In this document: positions 6,050 to 11,257 of the stretch, in pieces
How positions within the stretch are numbered: the stretch's first letter is position 1
Layout: every line of letters starts with the position of its first letter
NCBI GenBank assembly: GCA_017458025.1
Contig: JAFTGG010000113.1
Coordinates: 1-11,257 of the forward strand
DNA: 11,257 nucleotides
Direction of reading: 5' to 3'
From: Oscillospiraceae bacterium
Lineage (GTDB): Bacteria > Bacillota > Clostridia > Oscillospirales > Oscillospiraceae
The notes under the pieces: generated by a model
Databases searched by the model: none
What the model saw: only the letters and a program-made list of their open reading frames with translations
Told to the model about the DNA's origin: nothing
Translations under genes and position numbers: made by a program

Positions 6050-8649
6050 TTCGCGATGCTGCCGAGCTTATTTTGCAGCCGGTTGCGCTCGTTATACCGC
6101 TCGATGAGCTTGCCGATCTCGCCCTCGGCGGCTTGGACCTCGGCGTGGAACGCGGCGGCAGAAATGCGCTGCGCGCCGTGGCCGAGGATAATGACCTGCT
6201 CCAGATTGTCGCTCGTCGCGACGCGGACGCGGCGCTCCTTGCGCAGCTCGTAGGTCGCGCGCTCGATATACGCGTCGGCGGTCTGCGCCTCTTTGGTGTA
6301 GACGACCTTCACGCCGTCCACCGTTTCCACCGAGCCGGGGTTGCCCTTGACCTTGTACGCGTCAAACACGAGAATGACCACGCATTTGCGAAAGCCCTGA
6401 TAGTTGGACAGCACGCTCGTGAGCGCGGCGCGCGCGGCGGCGATGTCCTGCGCGGCGAGGCGGTTCAGCTCGTCCCACGCGAAGATGACGTTGTAGCCGT
6501 CGACGAGCAGGTATTCCGTGCCGCCGAGCTGCAAGTCGACGTTGTATTTGCGGTCGTCGAGCGATTTGCGCGCGGGAGATTTCGCCGGCTCGAACGCTTT
6601 GCGCTCGACTTTGCCGTAGGTACGCTCGAAGATGCTTTGCAGCTCCTTGTCGTCCTCGTAGGAACCGGCTTCCCGCCGCTGCCGCGGCGCGGGCGCTTCC
6701 TCGGGGGGCGGCGCGCCGAAGCGGACGCCGCTGTCGCAGTGCATCATTGCGCCTGCCTCGTTCCACGGCACGGTGATGCTGCCGCCGTGGTCGCAGAACA
6801 CCGACGACGCGGGGTTCTCCGCGTCGCGCTCCGCGTCGTAGCCGACGGCGGCGATCACCGCGTCCGCGTTGCCGCATGGCTCATAGCCGCGCAAGGTACA
6901 ACTCAGCCGCCCCGCGCCGCGCGTGTAGACCGCGAGCGCCTGCGCGTAATCGCGGAGGCCCGCGACGGGCGCATAGCCCGTCAGCAGCGTGTGGTCGCCT
7001 TCGGTCTCGGGCGCGTCCACTGTGCCGCCCATGCCCTGCATATCGGTCATCGCGCGTCCGACGTTCTCGGGCGGGACTTCCATGCGGAAGTCATAGTAGG
7101 GTTCGAGCAGTACGCTTTCCGCCTGCATCAAGCCCTGCCGGATCGCGCGGTACGTCGCCTGCCGGAAGTCGCCGCCCTCGGTGTGCTTGAGGTGTGCGCG
7201 GCCGGCGACCAGCGTGAGCTTCACATCGGTCAGCGGCGAGCCGGTCAGCACGCCGGGGTGCTCGCGCTCAAAGATGTGCGTGAAGATCAGCCGCTGCCAA
7301 TTGAGCGCCAAGTCGTCGGTGGACACCGCGGACGCGGCGCGCACGCCGCTGCCGCGCTCCCCCGGCTCCATGAGCAATTGCACTTCCGCGTAGTGCCGCA
7401 GCGGCTCGAAGTGGCCCATGCCCAGCACCGGCGCGGCGATGGTCTCGCGATAGACGATATTGCCCGTCCCGAACGCAACGTCCCAGCCGAAGCGGTCCGC
7501 TATCAGCCGCTGCAAAATTTCCAACTGGATCGGCCCCATGAGCCGCACATGGATCTCCCGCAGATGCTCGTCCCAGACGAGCTGTAGCATCGGGTCCTCG
7601 TCCTCCAGCTCGCGCAGCCTCGGCAGCGCGGCATGCGGATCGACGCCCTCGGGGAGCAGCAGCCGGTAGGTCAGCACCGGCTCCAGCAGCGGCTGCTCCG
7701 CCTCCGCTGCCGCGCCGAGCGCCTGTCCCGGGCGCGTGCGCGTCAGGCCGGTGACGGCGGCGACCATGCCCGCTGTCAGCGTGTCGGCGGGCGTAAACCT
7801 CTCGCCGGAGTAGAGGCGTAGCTGGTCGGCCTTTTCCTCGCAGGCTTCGCCGTTCACGGCATAGGAGAGCGGCTGCTTCGCGCGGAGCGTGCCGCCGGTG
7901 ACGCGCAGCCATGTGAGCCGCGCCCCTTGCGCGTCTCGGCTGATCTTGAACACCCTTGCGCCGAACGCGCCGCCGTCCTCCGCGGCGGGCGCGTAGGCCG
8001 CCAACGCGTCGAGAAACGCGTCCACGCCGCGGAGCTTCAGCGCGGAGCCGAAGAACACAGGGAACAGCTTTCGGCCGCGAATGAGCTTTGTCAGCGCCGC
8101 GTCGTCGAGGCCGCCGCTTTCCAAAAACCGCTCCAACGCCGATTCGTCGCACATGGCGGCGTTTTCGTCACGGTCGGGAGAGGCGAAGTCGACGCAGCCG
8201 GGCAGCGTTTCGGCGAGCTGCGCCATGAGCGCCGCGCGGTCCGCGCCGGCGAGGTCCATCTTGTTGACGAACACGAACGTCGGGATATGATACCGCTCCA
8301 ACAGCCGCAGCAGCGTGCGCGTGTGGCTCTGTACGCCGTCGGCGCCGCTGATGACGAGAATGGCGCAGTCCAGCACGGACAGCGCGCGCTCCATCTCGGC
8401 GGAGAAGTCGACATGCCCTGGCGTATCCAGCAGCGTAAAGTGAGTATCCTTTACGGAAAACAGCGCTGTTTTACCGAAGATGGTAATGCCGCGCCCGCGC
8501 TCTAAGGCGTCGGTGTCGAGGAAGGCGTCGCCGTGGTCGACGCGTCCGAGCGTGCGCTTCGCGCCGGCGGAGTAGAGCAGCGCTTCGGAGAGCGTCGTTT
8601 TTCCCGCGTCGACGTGCGCGAGAATGCCGACGACGATGTGCCTGCCCAT
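6037..8649 (-). CDS. TetM/EF-G-like ribosomal GTPase fused to a Rae1/YacP-type NYN endoribonuclease domain
   Basis: This 870-residue protein has two parts. Residues 1 to about 640 resemble TetM-type ribosome-protection factors and EF-G. The G motifs are AHVDAGKTT (11-19), RGIT (53-56), DTPGH (75-79), NKMD (129-132) and SAL (202-204), followed by domains II to V. A charged linker (about 645-705) leads to a YacP/Rae1 NYN domain (about 712-845) with all expected acidic positions: VDGYN (Asp717), VFDAY (Asp763), TADAY (Asp792) and ATSD (Asp814). Rae1 cleaves mRNA in the ribosomal A site, and TetM/EF-G bind the same site, so an mRNA-cleaving or ribosome-rescue GTPase is inferred. The domain IV loop that in TetM reads YSPVSTPADF is HLKHTEGGDF here (486-495), so tetracycline resistance is doubtful. 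The start is ATG 8649 (AGAGGAGG, 7-nt spacing); an in-frame TTG at 8667 would put the RBS inside the gene. The gene is monocistronic, with its own promoter and terminator. Confidence 0.9.
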   Translation of the reverse strand: MGRHIVVGILAHVDAGKTTLSEALLYSAGAKRTLGRVDHGDAFLDTDALERGRGITIFGKTALFSVKDTHFTLLDTPGHVDFSAEMERALSVLDCAILVISGADGVQSHTRTLLRLLERYHIPTFVFVNKMDLAGADRAALMAQLAETLPGCVDFASPDRDENAAMCDESALERFLESGGLDDAALTKLIRGRKLFPVFFGSALKLRGVDAFLDALAAYAPAAEDGGAFGARVFKISRDAQGARLTWLRVTGGTLRAKQPLSYAVNGEACEEKADQLRLYSGERFTPADTLTAGMVAAVTGLTRTRPGQALGAAAEAEQPLLEPVLTYRLLLPEGVDPHAALPRLRELEDEDPMLQLVWDEHLREIHVRLMGPIQLEILQRLIADRFGWDVAFGTGNIVYRETIAAPVLGMGHFEPLRHYAEVQLLMEPGERGSGVRAASAVSTDDLALNWQRLIFTHIFEREHPGVLTGSPLTDVKLTLVAGRAHLKHTEGGDFRQATYRAIRQGLMQAESVLLEPYYDFRMEVPPENVGRAMTDMQGMGGTVDAPETEGDHTLLTGYAPVAGLRDYAQALAVYTRGAGRLSCTLRGYEPCGNADAVIAAVGYDAERDAENPASSVFCDHGGSITVPWNEAGAMMHCDSGVRFGAPPPEEAPAPRQRREAGSYEDDKELQSIFERTYGKVERKAFEPAKSPARKSLDDRKYNVDLQLGGTEYLLVDGYNVIFAWDELNRLAAQDIAAARAALTSVLSNYQGFRKCVVILVFDAYKVKGNPGSVETVDGVKVVYTKEAQTADAYIERATYELRKERRVRVATSDNLEQVIILGHGAQRISAAAFHAEVQAAEGEIGKLIERYNERNRLQNKLGSIAKIKE

Positions 8650-8681
8650 GACTCCGCCTCCTCTCAAAAAGTCTGGGATAT

Positions 8682-8717
8682 ATTATAGAGGAGCGGAGAG
8701 CGCATTTCAACTGAAAT
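8682..8717 (-). promoter_or_regulatory. Promoter of the GTPase-NYN gene, with dyad over the -35
   Basis: On the - strand TTGAAA (8710-8705) and TATAAT (8687-8682, full consensus) are spaced by 17 nt, giving a leader of about 25 nt. The perfect dyad ATTTCA-AC-TGAAAT (8704-8717) covers the -35 box and could be a repressor site. The leader is too short for the attenuator seen upstream of tetM. Confidence 0.8.
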
Positions 8718-8724
8718 TTCTCTC

Positions 8725-8753
8725 TTGCCGCGCGAGACACTCTGTGGTAAACT
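8725..8753 (+). promoter_or_regulatory. tRNA-Leu promoter
   Basis: TTGCCG (8725-8730) and TAAACT (8748-8753) are spaced by 17 nt, and the -10 ends 11 nt before the first tRNA base. It diverges from the GTPase-NYN promoter; the two -35 boxes are only 14 nt apart. Confidence 0.65.
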
Positions 8754-8764
8754 TAATAAAAAAT

Positions 8765-8847
8765 GCGGGTATGGCGGAATTGGCAGACGCGCCGGATTTA
8801 GGTTCCGGTGGGCGACCGTGCAGGTTCGAGTCCTGTTACCCGCACCA
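8765..8847 (+). tRNA. tRNA-Leu (anticodon UAG), CCA encoded
   Basis: The acceptor stem GCGGGTA (8765-8771) pairs with TACCCGC (8837-8843), followed by A and an encoded CCA. The D-arm is GCG GAATTGGCAGA CGC. The anticodon stem CCGGA/TCCGG encloses loop TTTAGGT, giving anticodon TAG, which reads CUA and by wobble other CUN codons. A long variable arm (GGGCGACCGT) marks a class II tRNA, as expected for leucine. The T-arm is GCAGG TTCGAGT CCTGT. All arms are intact, so it should be functional. Confidence 0.97.
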
Positions 8848-9193
8848 TGTTGAACGGGCCCCGCTTTTCAAGCGTTTTTGCTGAAAAGCGGGGCTCTAGT
8901 CTTGTCAAAGCCGCATGATTGCAGGGCTTCAGATCGTCAACGATCTCGCTTAGCCACGGGTCCGCATTGACTGCTTGATTGAGCTTATTGTATTCTGCCC
9001 ACATGCCGGCTGCATTCGGGTCGCTGGCGAAGACCGTGAAGCATACGTCAGGCGTATCCGCTCGGGAGGCCGCGGCGCAGAGCAGCGTCCGGATACGCCC
9101 GCAGGAGCGGTAAAACGTCTCACAGCCCCACGGCTGGCCGGGCAGATAAACATTTTGCATGTCGATGATGAGAATCAGATCGTGGGCGCGCAA
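8798..9193 (-). pseudogene. Isochorismatase-like cysteine hydrolase, 3'-truncated at the tRNA-Leu flank
   Basis: The open frame is 131 codons, but only about residues 1-90 (9193-8924) look like the family. It has the N-terminal strand LILIIDMQNVYLPGQPW, with the catalytic-base Asp11, followed by CFTVFASDP and NADPWLSEIVDDLKP, as in isochorismatase/nicotinamidase-like hydrolases, which are typically about 170-200 residues. After residue 90 the frame simply reads through the tRNA hairpin and then antisense tRNA-Leu, giving the artefactual tail VTGLEPARSP. The catalytic Lys and Cys regions are missing, so the product should be inactive. The TTG start at 9193 directly follows the yyaL stop (TGATTG), with AAGGAG 9 nt upstream, so it was a coupled second gene. 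A native short variant is possible but unlikely. Confidence 0.75.
8858..8896. terminator. Long hairpin after tRNA-Leu (probable terminator)
   Basis: GCCCCGCTTTTCA (8858-8870) pairs perfectly with TGAAAAGCGGGGC (8882-8894), a 13-bp stem with an 11-nt loop. It begins 11 nt after the CCA. The usual T-run is missing (TCTAGTCTTG follows), so termination is likely but less certain than for the other hairpins. The truncated hydrolase frame on the - strand runs through it. Confidence 0.6.
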
Positions 9194-11044
9194 TCAAATC
9201 AACTCCTTCAAAGAATCGACGGGGCGTTGGCAGCTTCCGTTTCTGCACAGATAATACAGGGCGCCCGTGCTTGGAACGGGATAATCCGCGGTAAAGGGCG
9301 CGATCGCCGCGAGCCGCTCCGCGTTTGAAGCGGTCTTGACCAGAACGGCAAGACCGCTTTGCGCGTTTTTCCGCAGAAAAGGGAGCAGCTCTTTTGGGAT
9401 ATCCCGGGACGCGCATATCAGTTCGCCGTTGGGCCAAAGCTCCTCGGTAAAGGAGAGAAGCGCGAAGGCGTGCCCCGTCGGATTGTCCCGCGCGACGCCG
9501 GAAAGGTACCCGAATTGCAGCGCCGCCGCGTCCCGCCAACGCTGTTCGCCGGCGAGCCTTCCCAATCGGGACAGGACCAGCGACGCGACGGCGTTGCCCG
9601 AGGGCGTCGCGCCGTCGTAGGCGTCCTTTTTGCGCGTGAGCAGCCGCTCGCCGTCGGAAGCGTAGGGATAGAAGCCGCCGCGGTCCGCGTCAAAAAACAG
9701 GTCCAGAAGGAACGACGCCAGACGACAGGCGTCCTCGAGATATGAAATATCAAAGGTCGCGGCGTACAGCTCCAGCAGTCCCCAGGCGCAAAAAGCATAG
9801 TCGTCCAGCTTGCCGCGATGTGCGGACTCTCCGTCGCGCCAGCGGGAAAAAAGCTGTCCCCGCGCGTCGACCATACACCGCCGTATAAAGCCGACCGCCC
9901 CTGCCGCCGCCTGCGTATAGCGCGGCTCGTCGAACACAAGCCCCGCGCGGGCAAGCGCGGCGATCATCAGGCCGTTCCACGCGGCGAGCACCTTGTCGTC
10001 GCGGGAGAGGACAGTCCGTTTTCCGCGATATTCATATACCTTATGGATCAATGCGTCGGCCGGCAAGGTATTCCAATCCGAAGCGCCGATGAGGTTGAGG
10101 ATATTTTTTCCGTGGAAATTGCCCTCAGCCGAGACGCCAAAGCGCCTGCAAAATGCCTCCGCGTCGTCTCCCAACAGCCGAGACAGCTCCGCCGCCGTAA
10201 AGACATAATATTTTCCCTCGACACCTTCGCTGTCCGCGTCTTGCCCGCAATAAAAGCCGCCGGAGGGGTCGGACAGTTCGCGCAGCACATAGTCCAGCGT
10301 TTTCTGCGCGGCATAGCGCTGCCAAGGTTGGCCGCGTTTGCGCCATGCCTCCGTATAAGCGAGGGCAAGCAGCGCGTTGTCGTAGAGCATCTTCTCAAAG
10401 TGCGGCACAAGCCACCGGCGGTCGGTGGCGTAGCGGGAGAAACCGCCGCCGACATGGTCGAAGACGCCGCCGCGGTACATACATTCCAGCGTGCGCTCCG
10501 CCATCTCCCGCGCATGGGCTTCTCCCGCCGCATCGGCATAGCGCAGCAGAAACAGCAGATTGTGCGCGGCGGGGAATTTCGGCGCGCCGCCGAAGCCGCC
10601 CCACCGCGTGTCGAACGAACGGTCAAAGCCGTCAAAGCCGGATTTGACCAACTCGCGCGTGGGCGTGCCGGACGCTGACCGCGCCTCCGCGCGCAGATGC
10701 GCGGTCAGCCTCTCGCCCGCGGAGAGCAGGCTGCTCCGATCAGTACGCCACAGAAGCGATACTTGCTTCAGCAGGGAGAGCAGCTGCGTTTTCGGCAGAT
10801 AGGTTCCCGCCCAGAAGGGCTTTTGCTCCGGCGTCAGCAAGACGGTCAAGGGCCAGCCGCCGGAGCCGTTTATCGCAAGGCATGCCTCCATATAGACCGC
10901 GTCCACGTCGGGACGTTCCTCGCGGTCGACTTTGACGGGGAGAAAATCGCGGTTGAGCGCCCCGGCAACGTCTTCTGACTCAAAGGATTCCCGCGCCATG
11001 ACGTGGCACCAGTGGCAGGTCGAATAACCGATGCTGAGAAACAC
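9194..11044 (-). CDS. yyaL: YyaL/SPATA20-type thioredoxin-fold (DUF255) protein, N-terminally shortened by an amber codon
   Basis: This frame gives 616 residues from GTG 11044. With the conserved codons upstream (to ATG 11161) the ancestral gene had 655 codons, near the usual 600-700. The N-terminal part is the thioredoxin-like DUF255 domain, with the CHWC pair (YSTCHWCHVM), then VDREERPDVDAVYM and GSGGWPLTVLLTPE. The long C-terminal part (from about residue 170) is of the alpha/alpha-barrel type, related to sugar epimerase folds, with KFPAAHNLLFLLRY, FDHVGGGFSRYATDRRWLVPHFEKMLYDNALL and WNGLMIAALARAG. The in-frame TAG at 11059-11057 precedes AGGAGG (11058-11053), placed 8 nt from GTG, so restart is plausible. 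The restarted protein keeps CHWC but lacks the conserved [14 protein letters not shown] segment, so its activity is uncertain. The cellular role of the family is poorly defined. It is the first gene of a pair with the truncated hydrolase. Confidence 0.85.
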   Translation of the reverse strand: MFLSIGYSTCHWCHVMARESFESEDVAGALNRDFLPVKVDREERPDVDAVYMEACLAINGSGGWPLTVLLTPEQKPFWAGTYLPKTQLLSLLKQVSLLWRTDRSSLLSAGERLTAHLRAEARSASGTPTRELVKSGFDGFDRSFDTRWGGFGGAPKFPAAHNLLFLLRYADAAGEAHAREMAERTLECMYRGGVFDHVGGGFSRYATDRRWLVPHFEKMLYDNALLALAYTEAWRKRGQPWQRYAAQKTLDYVLRELSDPSGGFYCGQDADSEGVEGKYYVFTAAELSRLLGDDAEAFCRRFGVSAEGNFHGKNILNLIGASDWNTLPADALIHKVYEYRGKRTVLSRDDKVLAAWNGLMIAALARAGLVFDEPRYTQAAAGAVGFIRRCMVDARGQLFSRWRDGESAHRGKLDDYAFCAWGLLELYAATFDISYLEDACRLASFLLDLFFDADRGGFYPYASDGERLLTRKKDAYDGATPSGNAVASLVLSRLGRLAGEQRWRDAAALQFGYLSGVARDNPTGHAFALLSFTEELWPNGELICASRDIPKELLPFLRKNAQSGLAVLVKTASNAERLAAIAPFTADYPVPSTGALYYLCRNGSCQRPVDSLKELI

Positions 11045-11058
11045 CGGCTTGTCCTCCT
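11042..11058 (-). promoter_or_regulatory. Internal ribosome-binding site and GTG restart in yyaL
   Basis: On the - strand TAGGAGG contains both the amber codon and a full AGGAGG Shine-Dalgarno (11058-11053). Eight nucleotides later comes an in-frame GTG (11044-11042). A ribosome stopping at the TAG is positioned to restart there. This sets the start of the 616-residue frame. Confidence 0.6.
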
Positions 11059-11161
11059 ACCGCGCGGCCTCGAAAGCTTCCGCGCCCCACGGGCGCCAAT
11101 CGACGGGGTTGTCCGCGTGTTGAAGCAGATAGGGGGATTTTTCATATTGCAGCCGGTTCAT
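11057..11161 (-). pseudogene. yyaL: 5' end of yyaL, separated from the rest by an in-frame TAG
   Basis: From ATG 11161 the frame reads [16 protein letters not shown], then [10 protein letters not shown], then AEAFEAAR, then TAG at codon 35, then EDKPVFLSIGYSTCHWC. The residues on both sides of the stop match the conserved start of the family without any shift, where Lys or Arg is usual, so a single substitution such as AAG to TAG explains it. The start is supported by GGTGAT (11170-11165). The 34-residue peptide would have no function by itself. Confidence 0.85.
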
Positions 11162-11235
11162 TGTCATCACCATACATATTCTTGCGCCGGAGCGGGGAAA
11201 TATGCAATAGGAATTTTACCGAACGGAGGAGTCCA

Positions 11236-11257
11236 ATGGAGTCGATTTGGTCAAAAA
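11236..11257 (+). CDS. Start of a divergent gene, cut by the window edge
   Basis: The ATG at 11236 follows GGAGGAG (11225-11231) with a 4-nt gap and reads Met-Glu-Ser-Ile-Trp-Ser-Lys to the window end. Seven residues are too few to name a function. It is transcribed away from yyaL. The 74 nt between the two start codons show no clear -35/-10 pair on either strand. Confidence 0.55.

Noticed and set aside
6073..7587. + strand open frame of 504 codons opposite the GTPase-NYN gene
   Set aside because: Composition is Arg/Ala/Val/Asp-biased without recognisable motifs, and the opposite strand carries all GTPase and NYN motifs.
6037..8649. Simple annotation as a tetracycline resistance gene
   Set aside because: The G domain is TetM-like, but the drug-displacing loop differs and a nuclease domain is fused. 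Resistance cannot be claimed from sequence.
8650..8667. TTG start six codons upstream for the GTPase-NYN protein
   Set aside because: The extension (Arg-Gly-Gly-Gly-Val) is just the translated Shine-Dalgarno sequence. ATG 8649 matches the TetM-like N terminus.
8624..8884. + strand open frame of 86 codons through the tRNA (contains AELADAPDLGSGG)
   Set aside because: It is translated tRNA-Leu sequence, a common spurious annotation.

Overview
The window is GC-rich (by eye roughly 60%) and looks like chromosome from a GC-rich member of the Clostridia. The indicators are PadR/HAAS/DUF4097 and heterodimeric ABC-exporter operons typical of that class, strong Shine-Dalgarno sequences, TTGACA/TATAAT-type promoters, GTG and TTG starts, rho-independent terminators and a CCA-encoding tRNA. 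The taxon is inferred from gene content only.

Layout: (1) 1-183 has no gene. It holds a multi-hairpin repeat (copy A), a terminator and a strong promoter with a dyad. (2) 235-2064, + strand: an overlapping three-gene operon of PadR regulator, HAAS/DUF1700 membrane protein and DUF4097 beta-solenoid protein, probably an autoregulated envelope-stress module. (3) 2061-2248: a second copy (B) of the repeat, starting inside the last gene's stop codon, then a bidirectional terminator. (4) 5948-2252, - strand: two overlapping ABC exporter half-transporters whose motifs predict a heterodimer with one degenerate and one active ATP site. (5) 8649-6037, - strand: a TetM/EF-G-like GTPase fused to a C-terminal Rae1/YacP-type NYN endoribonuclease domain. 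This is the most interesting protein here, because one polypeptide joins a ribosome A-site-binding factor to a ribosome-dependent mRNA nuclease. (6) 8765-8847, + strand: tRNA-Leu(UAG), with a promoter diverging from that of the GTPase and a long 3' hairpin. (7) 9193-8798, - strand: a cysteine hydrolase gene cut off at the tRNA 3' flank. (8) 11161-9194, - strand: a YyaL/SPATA20-type protein with an in-frame amber codon near its N terminus, followed directly by a Shine-Dalgarno and a GTG that allow a shorter product. (9) 11236 onward, + strand: the first seven codons of a divergent gene.

The PadR and ABC operons converge on the terminator at 2215-2248. The terminator of the GTPase gene lies in its own last codons and abuts the likely ABC promoter. 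The right-hand end (tRNA, truncated hydrolase, amber-interrupted yyaL) shows gene decay. I saw no CRISPR array, insertion sequence with a transposase, or prophage gene.
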